Translations under genes and position numbers: made by a program
Notes under the pieces: generated by a model
Told to the model about the DNA's origin: nothing
Database searches by the model: none
The model's input: only the letters and a program-made list of their open reading frames with translations
Shown here: positions 9,026-18,404 of the stretch, piece after piece
Position numbering within the stretch: position 1 is the stretch's first letter
Layout: the number at the start of each line of letters is the position of its first letter
Origin: Caldifarciminota bacterium
GTDB lineage: Bacteria > Hydrothermota > Tepidihabitantia > SM23-42
NCBI GenBank assembly: GCA_027026255.1
Contig: JALVOT010000014.1
Coordinates: 211,986-275,985, forward strand
Length of the DNA stretch: 64,000 nt
Direction of reading: 5' to 3'

Positions 9026-9490
9026 TTACCCCCCTGATTCCTTAAACCGGTGTCTACGTATTTCCTTTATCATCTGCTTTATCTCCTGTCGGAATTCCGT
9101 CTCAAATATCAAATATTTCGCCCTTTGAACCGGTGTAAGAATCTGCCACATCTCCTTAATCTTTTTTAACCGGACCCGGGCATGCTCTTTCAATACATCT
9201 TCATACTCCCTAAGCAGAGGGATGATTTTTTCTTCCGGCGCGGACTTTTTCAACAAATTTTTCAACTCATCAACAATTTCTGCCTTCTTTTCACGAAATT
9301 CCTTCTCTGTCTTCTGAAACTCGTTTAATCTGGGGAAGAACTTTGTTGCCTGGTCTGTAGTAAGGTCGAGTTCCCTGGTTAATTTGTAGATCCTGACCTT
9401 TTCAATGATTTCCCGAGGATCGCCTTCTTTTAACGGCCGGGCGGTTGAAAAAATTATCATACAGCCCAGAAAAATAAGAATCTTTTTCAT
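9026..9490 (-). CDS. Spy/CpxP-like periplasmic LTxxQ protein
   Basis: A signal peptide (MKKILIFLGCMIIFSTA) precedes about 135 highly charged, helical residues. Two LTxxQ-type motifs stand out, LDLTTDQATKFF and LTPVQRAKYLIF, spaced as in Spy, CpxP and ZraP. These proteins act in the periplasm as chaperones or metal-stress sensors. An AAAGGAG-type ribosome-binding site precedes the ATG. The rubredoxin gene lies about 190 bases upstream on the same strand; shared transcription is possible. No two-component Cpx/Zra partners are seen. Confidence 0.75.
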   Translation of the reverse strand: MKKILIFLGCMIIFSTARPLKEGDPREIIEKVRIYKLTRELDLTTDQATKFFPRLNEFQKTEKEFREKKAEIVDELKNLLKKSAPEEKIIPLLREYEDVLKEHARVRLKKIKEMWQILTPVQRAKYLIFETEFRQEIKQMIKEIRRHRFKESGG

Positions 9491-9680
9491 TATATCTCCT
9501 TTTAGATACCCCTGGTCTGAATTGACTTTTTATATCTTTCAGATAATTTTTCCGCTGCAGGGGCATCAATCCAATAAATCATCAAGATTTTCCCTGAGAT
9601 TTTCTTCCACCGGGAATGGTTTAATCTATTCGGCAAAAAATATTGGCCCGGAGGGCCTATATTAAGGCTGGATCCCGGGC

Positions 9681-9857
9681 TCAATATTCTTCCTCAACAT
9701 AGGGTTCAAATTGATCCCTTTCCGCACCGCATTCCGGACATACCCAATCTTCAGGGAGATTCTCAAATGATGTCCCTGCCGGGATACCATTATCCGGATC
9801 CCCGAAATCAGGTTCATAAATATATCCACATACGGTGCACTGCCATTGGCCTATCAT
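9681..9857 (-). CDS. Rubredoxin
   Basis: This short gene codes for 58 residues. [10 protein letters not shown] and [16 protein letters not shown] supply the two CxxCG knuckles that bind one iron, and the aromatic core and PDWVCP-like turn are present. It is a cytoplasmic one-electron carrier, commonly feeding rubrerythrin, superoxide reductase or flavodiiron proteins, all of which are coded elsewhere in this window. GGAGG stands 3-4 bases before the ATG at 9857. It is distinct from the rubredoxin domain of the Hrb protein at 34689-35384. Confidence 0.95.
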   Translation of the reverse strand: MIGQWQCTVCGYIYEPDFGDPDNGIPAGTSFENLPEDWVCPECGAERDQFEPYVEEEY

Positions 9858-9917
9858 AAACCTCCTTTTTTAAGTGTTCTATTTTATTGAAAATCTAAGG
9901 GGTGTCAAGGCCAAAAA

Positions 9918-11453
9918 TCACTTAAGCACAACCAGATTTTTTCCTATCTGATAATCATTTTTCGTCCTTATAAAGTATATACCCGGACTCAATTCTACTG
10001 ATTCGGCCGGCGTAAAGATTTTCTTAACCCTCTGCCCGAGCACATTGAATATGGAGATCGGATATTCACCCGGTTCTTTAATTATCTTAGCGAATTGCTC
10101 ACCAGACCTTACAGGATTTTTAACCTGATAATACCGCCCGGAAGAATTTCTATGATTAATCCCTACTGCGGGATTCGGCTCGCCGGGGCTGATTACCTCA
10201 AAATTCTTAAAATCAACTGCATTATTATCTGTATCATCACCATCTGGATAACGGCCAAGACAATGTCCTGCCGAAACATCCTGGGCCGGCAGCCATTCTC
10301 CGCTGAATATCCAGCCGTCAGGACTACCATAACCCAGGGCATCTACAGGAATATTATTGATACACAACTGCACATTATCAGGGCCATTCTGTAAATCTAT
10401 TCCCGGCTTGATTAAATCAACATTGTTAACCCCGGCGCAATCGCCGATAACAAAAAAACCATCCTGGGGAATTGTATAACCATCTAAAGGGATTTCAGTA
10501 TATACATTACCACCATTGCCGTTGATACCAAGAATACTTATTCCATCAAGCGAGCTCCCTGGACTTCCATAGATTTCAACAAAGGTTGCCGAATCAGAAC
10601 CTGGTGTATCATAATAGACCTCATTTAAAAATATACCAACTCGGCCAACATAATAGGCATAGGTATCAGATGTTGCTTTAAGACTATCATCATCAAAAAA
10701 TTTCAGAAAGTAGAAAATTGTATCACCATCGCTGGCACCGGGAATGTGAAATCTGAATGTGTCATTGCGAACCGAATAGTGTATATGTTTAATGGGATTT
10801 GAAAGGGAATTGACGCCGTAAAATAATGTATCACCGACTATTGTGCCGTCATCGGTCACCCAGGCATAAACCTCTTCAGTTGTTCCCCGGGCTGGATTTA
10901 TCGGATTATGCCAGACTCTCAAGATCAAGGGTGGTTGTGTTGAGGGCGGCGCAAAATATGCATCATCAAAATAGAATACCGCCCCGCCATCCCAGTATGC
11001 GGATACATCATAGGCTCTGATAATAACCCGGGCGGATTCCGCATCTGTCGGTGAAATAGTAGTAAAACTTAATTCCTGCCAGCCTGAGGAATCGACTGAA
11101 TAATTTCCTGACCAGTAACTTCCTGATGGATACCATTCAATCCCGGGTCTGATTCTTCCTGCCGAGTCATTATCCCAGACCCAGATGTGAAAATCATACT
11201 GAATATTGGGTTGAACAGCGATATATCCCTGGAAAAGGTCCGCCCTCAACTGGGTCGAGGTGAATAGACTGTCCTTGAGACTGTAATTTCCCGTATGAAC
11301 AATTACATTATCCCGAAACAGTAAAATTGAATCATCACCCTGCCAGTGTTGAGGCTGACCCTGATACCAGTCCTCAAAACCGGGATTTTGCAGTAGATTC
11401 TGGGCGAACCCGGATAGAACAAAACCGACCATCAAAACTATATATATTTTCAT
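9918..11453 (-). CDS. Secreted lamin-tail-domain protein with type IX-like C-terminal domain
   Basis: The 511 residues start with a signal peptide (cut after GFAQ). About 20-170 is a jelly-roll, carbohydrate-binding-like region (NLLQNPGFEDW ... FYFDDAYF). A second beta region covers about 175-270. A lamin-tail domain follows (IFLNEVYYDTPGSDSATFVE, with GYTIPQDGFFVIGD). The last 80 residues (FNVLGQRVKKIF ... LSPGIYFIRT ... NLVVLK) resemble the type IX/Por C-terminal sorting domain of FCB and WOR-3 bacteria. It is probably exported to the cell surface. No catalytic motif is seen. AAAGGAGG precedes the ATG. Confidence 0.8.
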   Translation of the reverse strand: MKIYIVLMVGFVLSGFAQNLLQNPGFEDWYQGQPQHWQGDDSILLFRDNVIVHTGNYSLKDSLFTSTQLRADLFQGYIAVQPNIQYDFHIWVWDNDSAGRIRPGIEWYPSGSYWSGNYSVDSSGWQELSFTTISPTDAESARVIIRAYDVSAYWDGGAVFYFDDAYFAPPSTQPPLILRVWHNPINPARGTTEEVYAWVTDDGTIVGDTLFYGVNSLSNPIKHIHYSVRNDTFRFHIPGASDGDTIFYFLKFFDDDSLKATSDTYAYYVGRVGIFLNEVYYDTPGSDSATFVEIYGSPGSSLDGISILGINGNGGNVYTEIPLDGYTIPQDGFFVIGDCAGVNNVDLIKPGIDLQNGPDNVQLCINNIPVDALGYGSPDGWIFSGEWLPAQDVSAGHCLGRYPDGDDTDNNAVDFKNFEVISPGEPNPAVGINHRNSSGRYYQVKNPVRSGEQFAKIIKEPGEYPISIFNVLGQRVKKIFTPAESVELSPGIYFIRTKNDYQIGKNLVVLK

Positions 11454-11470
11454 AATTCCTCCTTTGAATT

Positions 11471-11899
11471 TTACAGATATTTTTTTATTGTCTTCAACCT
11501 TGAACCGGATAAAAATTTTTCAAAGGATAGAACCTGAATTAATGTTTTACCGTCTTTTATTACACCTTTCAGAAAATTTTTAGGTTTAACCAATTCAGGA
11601 AACGGTCTTAATTCACTTGATGCTACTATACCAAGCACTCTATTTACCCTGAAGCCAATCAGTTTTCCTCCAATTGCTGTGACGATAACCTCAAATCGGC
11701 TGTCGTTATTGAGCTTCAGAAAAGAAACAAGGTCATAGAGTAAAACCCGCTGTTTACGCAAACGAAAATAGCCGATAAGATTCCTCGGCAACGACGATTT
11801 TTTAGTTATCTGTTTGGGCCGGGCAATCTCTTTTACATCCTCGATAGGGGTTGCAAAGATTACTTTACCAATGGAATATTTCAGATAATAGTTTTCCAT
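11471..11899 (-). CDS. CheW-like chemotaxis coupling protein (short)
   Basis: The 142 residues fit one CheW domain, with the strand pattern YSIGKVIFATPIEDVKEIAR, RVLLYDLVSFL and GFRVNRVLGIV. CheW bridges chemoreceptors and the CheA kinase. It overlaps the receptor gene by one base (TAATG), so it is translated with it. It is shorter and more divergent than the CheW at 13457-14002, and its middle region lacks the usual GxxxLRGxxxPV wording (SLPRNLIGYFRLRKQRVLLY). A role as an alternative coupler for the neighbouring receptor is inferred. Confidence 0.75.
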   Translation of the reverse strand: MENYYLKYSIGKVIFATPIEDVKEIARPKQITKKSSLPRNLIGYFRLRKQRVLLYDLVSFLKLNNDSRFEVIVTAIGGKLIGFRVNRVLGIVASSELRPFPELVKPKNFLKGVIKDGKTLIQVLSFEKFLSGSRLKTIKKYL

Positions 11900-13470
11900 T
11901 ACAATTTTTCTAACAACTGGTTCAACTTTATAACTACATCAGAAAGCAACTGGGCGGTAGAACTGAACTGTTCCATTGAAGCCGTCTGTTCCTGTACTGA
12001 AGCCGAAACCTCTTCGGTCGACGCCGCCGTATCAGAAGCCACCTGGGCAATCTGCTCAATCTGTTTAACCAACGCCTTAGTATGTTCTGCCTGTTCTACT
12101 GCCGCCTGATTAATCCTTGCAATCATATCGGTAACCAGGTCAACCGCCTTAACAATACCGGTAAACTGCTCCTCGGTTTGTGCGGCAAGTTCATTTGATT
12201 CTGTAATACGCTCCTTTTCCGAAGTCAAAAGTTGACTCAGTTCCTGAATTGTGTTATTGATTTCAATAATAATGTTTTCTACAGTGGCTGAAGAACTCTT
12301 GGTTTCGTTTGCGAGATTTCTAATCTCATCAGCAACCACGGCGAAACCTCTGCCCTGCTCACCGACCCGGGCTGCCTCGATTGCGGCATTAAGTGCCAAA
12401 AGGTCGGTCTGTTCCGTAATCCCGGTTATGATGTCGAGAATCTTCTTAATTTCGTTTGACTGGATTAAGAGACGAGCCATCTTATCTTCGATAAACTTTG
12501 TCTCTTCAAATATCTTTTTTGTAATATCCGCCTCTTTCTCAGAAAATTCCATCCCCTGTTTTGCTGAATCGGTTGTGCGTCGGGACGAGACTGAAACCAT
12601 CTTCACCTGAGAAGAGATGGAAGTGGTAAGGTTATTTAATTCCTCAATTGAATGGGCGATGGCTGTAATCGAAGAGGATTGGTCCTGGGCGCCGCTGGAG
12701 ATATGCTGAATTGTTGATGAAACCTCTTGCAATGATGCATTCATCTGAACTGCCGCAGTAGAGAGGTCTTCAGATGATTTTTTAATTTCACTGCCCAGAT
12801 CGAGAATATTATTAAGCGTCTCCTTAATTGTTGTAAAGACATTATTTAATTCAGCAGCAATCCGGGCCGTGAAAAAGCTGCCGCCGGTAGAGAATTTTTC
12901 AATACTCTGCCAGTTGCTGAGTTCCTTTGTTAGTTTTTGCTGCACCCGGTTGATTGGTAAAACAAGCACTAATCCAACCAACCATGAGATTACAAAAAGA
13001 ATCCCGGAAATGATGTATGCAAGGGTTGGGTCCTTCGGGATAAAGAAAAGAACCGGATATGCAGTCGCCGGAAAGATGGTTAATGTAAATTCATAAATGT
13101 GATGAAAACCTTTATCTTCAATGTTACATATTATCACCCGTGTGATATGATACATAATTGAACCACAGAGAAAAGCAACCATCAATCCATAGAGGAGTAT
13201 CCATTGAAAATGGGCTGCCAATAATCCCGTGAAGATTCCAGCCAGAATTGATATCAAAAATGTTCCGATGAAATAGATAAAATAGATTTTCTGTAATTTC
13301 ATCACCGCTTCAAGGAATATGACATACAGGAAGTTAATTATCGAAAATGCAATAAGATAAAATAGAATTCTATTTACGGAACCGGGTGCAAGTTGTCCCA
13401 TAATAAGGACAAATGGAAATATTTGCAAAGGCACCGCAATTAATGTAATCGGTAATTTATATTTTATCAT
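11899..13470 (-). CDS. Methyl-accepting chemotaxis protein with multi-pass membrane N-terminus
   Basis: The 523-residue receptor opens with about six hydrophobic segments (residues about 5-190) and little extracytoplasmic loop, so there is no classical periplasmic sensor domain. The rest is the long signalling coiled coil. The hairpin tip is [20 protein letters not shown] followed by [15 protein letters not shown], the CheA/CheW contact region. The ATG at 13470 is chosen because GGAGG precedes it; an upstream TTG/GTG-type frame reaches 13500 without support. It overlaps the upstream cheW by 14 bases. Membrane state or energy could be the signal (inference). Confidence 0.9.
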   Translation of the reverse strand: MIKYKLPITLIAVPLQIFPFVLIMGQLAPGSVNRILFYLIAFSIINFLYVIFLEAVMKLQKIYFIYFIGTFLISILAGIFTGLLAAHFQWILLYGLMVAFLCGSIMYHITRVIICNIEDKGFHHIYEFTLTIFPATAYPVLFFIPKDPTLAYIISGILFVISWLVGLVLVLPINRVQQKLTKELSNWQSIEKFSTGGSFFTARIAAELNNVFTTIKETLNNILDLGSEIKKSSEDLSTAAVQMNASLQEVSSTIQHISSGAQDQSSSITAIAHSIEELNNLTTSISSQVKMVSVSSRRTTDSAKQGMEFSEKEADITKKIFEETKFIEDKMARLLIQSNEIKKILDIITGITEQTDLLALNAAIEAARVGEQGRGFAVVADEIRNLANETKSSSATVENIIIEINNTIQELSQLLTSEKERITESNELAAQTEEQFTGIVKAVDLVTDMIARINQAAVEQAEHTKALVKQIEQIAQVASDTAASTEEVSASVQEQTASMEQFSSTAQLLSDVVIKLNQLLEKL

Positions 13471-14002
13471 TGTTTTGCCTCCATTCAGTAAGGGTACCAA
13501 TCAACGCCCCGACTCTTAATATACCTATAAATCTGTCCTGAAACCAGAAAATTCCGGCCAGGAATTCCGCCTCGTCTTTTGTATAAACATCGGGTAAAGG
13601 AAAAAATCTTCCCTTACTGAAGTCTATGATTTCAATCTCGGTATCGGCAAGCAATCCGATTTTCGTATCATCAATCACGGTAATCAGACAGGGCCGCGTC
13701 GGGGTTTCAATTTCATCTTCTTTAAGTAAATTTCTCAAATCAACAATCGGAATAGATTCTCCCCTCAAATTTACAACTCCAACAAATGAAACTGGTAAAT
13801 GGGGAACTGATATAAGTTGATAGGTGTGAAGAATTTCCAGAATTGTATCAAGTTCAATTGCAAACCATTCTTTTCCCACACCAAAGATTGCAAGGCTTTT
13901 CTCTTCTCTTGCCGTTTTTTCTTCTCTCTTTTGCTGAGCCTTGTTTTTAACCTTTTTCAAAGGCCCATCCGGTTTATAAAACTGTCGGGACTTGAGTGCC
14001 AT
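13457..14002 (-). CDS. cheW: Chemotaxis coupling protein CheW
   Basis: This is a 181-residue protein. A Lys/Arg-rich N-terminal tail of about 35 residues is followed by a CheW domain with [20 protein letters not shown], the signature [20 protein letters not shown] and [11 protein letters not shown]. It should link the receptor coded next to it to CheA. The start overlaps the stop of the small upstream gene (TAATG) and the end overlaps the receptor start, so the group is tightly coupled. No cheA, cheY, cheB or cheR is present in the window. Confidence 0.9.
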   Translation of the reverse strand: MALKSRQFYKPDGPLKKVKNKAQQKREEKTAREEKSLAIFGVGKEWFAIELDTILEILHTYQLISVPHLPVSFVGVVNLRGESIPIVDLRNLLKEDEIETPTRPCLITVIDDTKIGLLADTEIEIIDFSKGRFFPLPDVYTKDEAEFLAGIFWFQDRFIGILRVGALIGTLTEWRQNNDKI

Positions 14003-14229
14003 TATTGAACCAGCTCCTTATAGGCTTTGTTTATTATTGATTCATCACCGTCCTTAATCTCTCTCAGGTTAAAGACTGTTCTTCCCATCGCCTCAATAAA
14101 ATCTTCAGACTCATATCGATACTTTGTATCCGGAGTATTGAGAAACGACCGCCCCTTCAGTCTCCGGTATGACTTAATGTTCATATTTCTAATTCTCTTC
14201 AGATTTTCTGGTTTGTCAAGTCCGAACAA
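14002..14229 (-). CDS. Small protein of unknown function upstream of cheW
   Basis: I do not recognise this 75-residue product (MFGLDKPENLKRIRN ... DESIINKAYKELVQ). It is basic, probably alpha/beta, with no signal or membrane segment. It starts at TTG 14229 with a weak GAGGT upstream, and its stop overlaps the cheW ATG. The frame is open further upstream to 14265 (TDRYKGIEVSQV), next to the end of the 43-codon frame at 14252-14383 in another phase. The two may be one gene split by a frameshift. Confidence 0.5.
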   Translation of the reverse strand: MFGLDKPENLKRIRNMNIKSYRRLKGRSFLNTPDTKYRYESEDFIEAMGRTVFNLREIKDGDESIINKAYKELVQ

Positions 14230-14251
14230 AACCTGACTGACCTCGATGCCT

Positions 14252-14383
14252 TTATATCGATCTGTTTAGCCGAATCTCAAACTTTCTAAAACCTGAGGCG
14301 ATTTTATTAACAAGTTCATTAATATCAAAAACCGGGTTTGTTGTCTCACCCCTGGATATCACGATGAACTTCACAGAATACAT
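14252..14383 (-). CDS. Short frame coupled to the TPR gene, possibly the 5' part of a frameshifted gene
   Basis: This is a 43-residue frame (MYSVKFIVISRGETTNPVFD ... FRKFEIRLNRSI). Its ATG shares a base with the TAA of the TPR gene (TAATG), the same coupling used throughout this operon, so it looks like a genuine start. It ends 22 bases before the TTG of the next frame, which is in a different phase. Either it is a tiny independent gene or it is the N-terminus of a roughly 125-residue protein whose second half is at 14002-14265. No family is recognised. Confidence 0.45.
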   Translation of the reverse strand: MYSVKFIVISRGETTNPVFDINELVNKIASGFRKFEIRLNRSI

Positions 14384-16011
14384 TATCGCTGTATTGAATA
14401 CAATTTCTTTTTTAATTTCTTATTGCCGGGGTCTTTTTTTAAGGCCCTTAAATATGCCTGACGCGCATCCTCGAATCTTTCTAATTTCACATATACATCA
14501 CCAAGATGCTCAAGTATGATCGGATCCGGGGTCAGCTCAACCGCCCTTTTCAACTCACTCAACGCCCGGTCAAGTTTTCCCATCCGATAATATACCCAGC
14601 CACGCGAATCGATATAATAACCATTATTTGCATCGATTGCGAGTGCCTTATTTATCAATTCAAGGGCATATTCTAAACTATCATTTTTCTCGGCAAATGT
14701 ATACCCCACATAGTTCAGGGCATTGGCATTTGTGCTGTCAATTTTGATAATTCGTCTAAAGATATTAAACGCCTCCTCCTCACGATTAAGTCGTGCACAG
14801 AGATTGGCAAGGGCATCAAGTGCCGAGATATTTTTGGGTTCCTTTCTTAATGATTTTCTGTAATAGCAATATGCCTTATGGTAATCCTCCGATATTTCTG
14901 AAACTACACCCATAAGATAGAACATCTGACCGAGATCTCCACCCCGATGAATCGCTTCGGTAAATGCCCATTCCGCAGTCTTATAATCCCTGGTATTAAT
15001 CGATATCAGACCCAGATATAACCAGAGTTCGATAAAATCCGGGTCTAATGAGATCGCGGAAAGAAGTTCCTGTTTCGCCATCTTATATTTACCCATATCA
15101 ATATAGATACGGGCGATATAAAATCTTGAATAGGAATCCCGGGCGTCAAATTCTGCCGCAAGGATAAACTGATTCAGTGCCTGCTCGGGCTTCTTCAGTT
15201 TATAAAGGGCATAACCAAGACTTCTTCTTACATCACCATCCAAGTAGTCTTTTTGCAAAAGCATTTCGGCAACGGGAATAACTTTCTTATAGCGGTCAGT
15301 ATCAATATAGAGTTCAATCAATCGCTTTGCCAGATTGGCGATTGTCGTATCCACCGACAGGGCATGTTCATAATAGTAGATTGCCGAATCCTTTATCCCG
15401 AGAATATCAAAACCGGTTCCGATACCAATCAATGCCCGGATATTTGTAGTATCCATCATATATCCCTTGCGATAGTATTTAATCGCCTCGGTATGATGAT
15501 TCGCTTTACCCTCAAGGGTTCCCAAACGGACAAAGATTTCTGCATTCTTGAGACTATCAGGGATTTCTTTTAATACCTCAACCGCCCGGGATGGATGACC
15601 GGTTCCTTCATTCAAAATGGAAAGGGCAATATAGATTTCGATATCTTCCGGGTTTATCCGTTTTGCCTTCTTATAATACTCGATCGCTTTTTCAAAATCC
15701 TTCTTACCGATATATCCGACCGCTATCGTAGTATAAAATTTAATCTCCTCAGGTATTAGTAGTATTCCCTTTTTGAGTACCGCTATTCCATCATCAAAAC
15801 GATTAATTCTGTAGTATGCATTGGCAAGGGATATATATAATTCTCGGGCAAGGGGGTCCTTTTCCAGCGCCATCTTATAATAATCTATCGCCCTTTCATA
15901 CTTTTCGGTAAGTTCCATCTGACAGCCCATACTATAAAGTTCGTAAGAACCCTGGGGACTGGTGAACAAAAATGCGGTTACTAAAATTCGATAAATATTG
16001 ATGATATCCAT
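14383..16011 (-). CDS. Tetratricopeptide repeat protein
   Basis: The 542 residues begin with a short hydrophobic stretch (YRILVTAFLFTSPQG), perhaps a signal or anchor, and continue as about 14 TPR units. Typical lines are YERAIDYYKMALEKDPLARE, FEKAIEYYKKAKRINPEDIE and LEYALELINKALAIDANNGY. TPR superhelices bind other proteins; in diderms such proteins often help outer-membrane assembly or secretion. It overlaps the outer-membrane-type gene upstream by 31 bases and is coupled to the small frame downstream. No enzymatic domain is seen. Confidence 0.88.
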   Translation of the reverse strand: MDIINIYRILVTAFLFTSPQGSYELYSMGCQMELTEKYERAIDYYKMALEKDPLARELYISLANAYYRINRFDDGIAVLKKGILLIPEEIKFYTTIAVGYIGKKDFEKAIEYYKKAKRINPEDIEIYIALSILNEGTGHPSRAVEVLKEIPDSLKNAEIFVRLGTLEGKANHHTEAIKYYRKGYMMDTTNIRALIGIGTGFDILGIKDSAIYYYEHALSVDTTIANLAKRLIELYIDTDRYKKVIPVAEMLLQKDYLDGDVRRSLGYALYKLKKPEQALNQFILAAEFDARDSYSRFYIARIYIDMGKYKMAKQELLSAISLDPDFIELWLYLGLISINTRDYKTAEWAFTEAIHRGGDLGQMFYLMGVVSEISEDYHKAYCYYRKSLRKEPKNISALDALANLCARLNREEEAFNIFRRIIKIDSTNANALNYVGYTFAEKNDSLEYALELINKALAIDANNGYYIDSRGWVYYRMGKLDRALSELKRAVELTPDPIILEHLGDVYVKLERFEDARQAYLRALKKDPGNKKLKKKLYSIQR

Positions 16012-16763
16012 AGTTTATCCGGGTTTTTAATTGGGTCATTATTATAAAGATGATAGGCCAATTCAGTACCAATTCGATGAGTCATACTTTTGTAATATAA
16101 TTGGAGCCGCATAAGATGTTGATGATAGAAACAGGTATCACCACGGGTAAAATGAAATTGTGGTGCCAGTTCTATCCCGAATAGTCTATTTTTAAAGAGT
16201 ATAAAGCGCGGCCGAAGCAGTAAATCATAATGATAATCCGCTCCGGCATTTATATCCCAGCTGTGATATTTCCAGTGGGGATACGCTCCCAGATCTAAGG
16301 ACCATATAAATCGTTTATTGCTCTTTAATCGCTTTATAAAATAGTTATCCGGACTGGCAATCCTCAGTCGAAAGCGGTTGAAAACCGGAGTTCCCTCAAC
16401 ATCAAAATCAATATCATGGATGCAGTCATGGATTAAATATCCAGCAATATATATTATTTTATCAAAATAATGTAATCCGGCGGTAATGTAGTAATGGGCA
16501 TATCTCGGGTCCAGGGAAACCCCACCGGTCTGACGCGCCATATCAAGGTCATCCTGGTAATTGATAAAGAGTGATAATGATTTATATTTCAATACCTGAC
16601 AATAGAGTTTAACCGATGCATCCATATTATAACGCGATGTATCACTATTCAGATATTTACCAAGAAATACCCGGCCATTAAAACTTAAAGGTATTTCTAA
16701 TGCATAGGCAAAAAATGCGAAGATAACAATTGTTAGAAGTTTGTATATATTTTTAGATTGCAT
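15981..16763 (-). CDS. Predicted outer-membrane beta-barrel protein
   Basis: A signal peptide (YKLLTIVIFAFFAYA) is followed by alternating aromatic/polar strands such as SLSLFINYQDDLDMA, HYYITAGLHYFDKIIY and HRIGTELAYHLYN, ending in IFIEF. A terminal aromatic residue after a strand is the signal recognised by BamA. No family name is recognised. The size (about 240 mature residues) would suit a barrel of 10-12 strands. It overlaps rimO upstream and the TPR gene downstream, and may be a partner of the TPR protein (inference). Confidence 0.6.
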   Translation of the reverse strand: MQSKNIYKLLTIVIFAFFAYALEIPLSFNGRVFLGKYLNSDTSRYNMDASVKLYCQVLKYKSLSLFINYQDDLDMARQTGGVSLDPRYAHYYITAGLHYFDKIIYIAGYLIHDCIHDIDFDVEGTPVFNRFRLRIASPDNYFIKRLKSNKRFIWSLDLGAYPHWKYHSWDINAGADYHYDLLLRPRFILFKNRLFGIELAPQFHFTRGDTCFYHQHLMRLQLYYKSMTHRIGTELAYHLYNNDPIKNPDKLWISSIFIEF

Positions 16764-17997
16764 AAAGGTTGGCTCCTGAAATTCTCGTTATTCTGAGCTT
16801 GTAAATCTTTCCCAATGCCTTTTCCCGGGAACGGACCCTTACCTGACCGTCAATATCCGGGGACTGGAATCTTGTATGGCCGATCAGGGTCTTTGCCTTA
16901 TGATGAATAAGCACGGGCAACTTTCTGTTCAGATATCGCCTGTTTTTTGTCCGGATTAATCTTTTCTGGAGTCTTAAGAGTTTTCTATATCTTGAATCTA
17001 TAATCTCTTCGGGTAACTGCTCCATAATAAATGATCTGGTTCCTGGTTCATTATAATAGGGAAAGATGCCAAGCCAGTCAAAATAACCATTATTCAAAAA
17101 ATTGTAAAGTTCCTTGAACTCATCAGCAGTTTCAGTGGGAAAACCGGTTATAACAGTAGTTCTTAAAGAAATTCCTTTAATCTTCAGTAATTCGTGTAAT
17201 ACAGATTCAATCTTCTTTCGATTTACTCCCCGGTTCATAAGTTTTAGAATTCTATCGTTGATATGCTGAATCGGCAGGTCAAGATACTTACAGACCTTTT
17301 GATTATCAGCAATTTCGTTAATTATTTGCGGGTCGATAGATTTCGGATGCGCATAAAGAATCCTGATCCAGGCGATATTGCGCAGTTTTGAAAGTTCTCT
17401 GAGCAAAGGCACCAACATCTTTTCACCATACCGATCAACACCATAATTTGTCGTATCCTGACCGATAAGAATCAGTTCTTTGATACCCAATCGTGAAAGT
17501 TCATACGCCTCTTTTATTATCCGGTCAAAATCTGCACTCTTATATTCACCCTTGATTGACGGAATGGTGCAGTATGAACAGTGGTTTGAACAACCATCGG
17601 CAATTTTCAGATAGGCATATCCATAGGTGGAACAGAGACGGGCACAGACTGAATTTTTTTTTGATATTGTCTGAACAAGTCTTTTCTGTTCTTCCAGTCT
17701 GAACCAACCTGCTACCCTTTTAAATTTCTTTTTTAATTCAGCCTCAAATCGATTTACCGCACATCCTGTAACATAGACCCTAAGCATTGAATTTTTCTCA
17801 GAACCGAGCAGCTCCTTTATCACATTCTCGGTTTCATCAAGTGCCGGTTTAATAAAGCCGCAGGTATTGATTATAACACACTCACTATTCCGGGGGTCAG
17901 GACACAACTCTATATCGGCACCGGCAAGGCAACCAATAATCTTCTCGGAATCAACAAGATTCTTTGGACAGCCCAGTGAAACGAGTGCAAGTTTCAC
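16753..17997 (-). CDS. rimO: Ribosomal protein S12 methylthiotransferase RimO
   Basis: This radical-SAM enzyme adds a methylthio group to an Asp of ribosomal protein S12. The N-terminal UPF0004 domain carries three cluster cysteines (SLGCPKN, INTCGFI, VTGCAVN). The radical-SAM CxxxCxxC is CSNHCSYC near residue 145, followed by IPSIKGEYKS. LILIGQDTTNYGVD is diagnostic of RimO rather than MiaB, and a C-terminal TRAM-like domain covers the last 65 residues. Length 414 is normal. It overlaps the thioesterase gene by 4 bases (ATGA). Confidence 0.95.
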   Translation of the reverse strand: MKLALVSLGCPKNLVDSEKIIGCLAGADIELCPDPRNSECVIINTCGFIKPALDETENVIKELLGSEKNSMLRVYVTGCAVNRFEAELKKKFKRVAGWFRLEEQKRLVQTISKKNSVCARLCSTYGYAYLKIADGCSNHCSYCTIPSIKGEYKSADFDRIIKEAYELSRLGIKELILIGQDTTNYGVDRYGEKMLVPLLRELSKLRNIAWIRILYAHPKSIDPQIINEIADNQKVCKYLDLPIQHINDRILKLMNRGVNRKKIESVLHELLKIKGISLRTTVITGFPTETADEFKELYNFLNNGYFDWLGIFPYYNEPGTRSFIMEQLPEEIIDSRYRKLLRLQKRLIRTKNRRYLNRKLPVLIHHKAKTLIGHTRFQSPDIDGQVRVRSREKALGKIYKLRITRISGANLYAI

Positions 17998-18404
17998 CCC
18001 GTCTCCTCAAGCAACTTAAATAACTTCACCTCGGCCCGGGCAATCTGGACATTGTCCTTATCCCGAATCTCCGCCCGGGCAGTCACAATTCTGTTTTTTA
18101 CCCCCAAAAGCCATCCAGAGGCGATATATTCTTCATCAACAAACATCGCCTTTTTTAGACGAATCTTTAACTCAACCGTGGCTGATTTATGGCCCTTCGT
18201 TATCGCAGCCCAGACCGCCATCTCATCGAGGATGGTTGAAACAATTCCGCCGTGGACAATCCGACGATACCCCTGGGTCCATCCCGGTAGGATAATCTTT
18301 GATTCCACTCCATTTTCCGTTTCTACTATTTTAAGTTTCAAGCCGTTTTTATTTTCCTTACCGCAGGCAAAACAGCAGTCGTCGATAAAAAATTTAGTAC
18401 TCAT
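17994..18404 (-). CDS. Hotdog-fold PaaI-type thioesterase
   Basis: This 136-residue protein has the 4HBT hotdog fold. The substrate-side motif is RIVHGGIVSTILDEMAVWAA, where the HGG and the following Asp/Glu in the long helix form the active site of acyl-CoA thioesterases. A short N-terminal CFACGKENKNGLKL stretch, common in this subgroup, might bind a metal. The substrate is unknown. It overlaps both lolA and rimO by a few bases, so the three genes form an operon. Confidence 0.82.
   Translation of the reverse strand: MSTKFFIDDCCFACGKENKNGLKLKIVETENGVESKIILPGWTQGYRRIVHGGIVSTILDEMAVWAAITKGHKSATVELKIRLKKAMFVDEEYIASGWLLGVKNRIVTARAEIRDKDNVQIARAEVKLFKLLEETG

Noticed and set aside
8925-9597. A 15-base identical string (TCAGGGAAAATCTTG) at 8925-8939 on the plus strand and 9583-9597 on the minus strand
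   Set aside because: The match does not extend much beyond 15 bases, the flanks differ and no element boundary is visible; chance is likely.
9502-9684. A 60-codon minus-strand frame between rubredoxin and the Spy-like gene, beginning at TTG next to the rubredoxin stop
   Set aside because: It has no ribosome-binding site of its own, its composition is odd and no family is recognised. It could be translated by coupling, but nothing else supports it.
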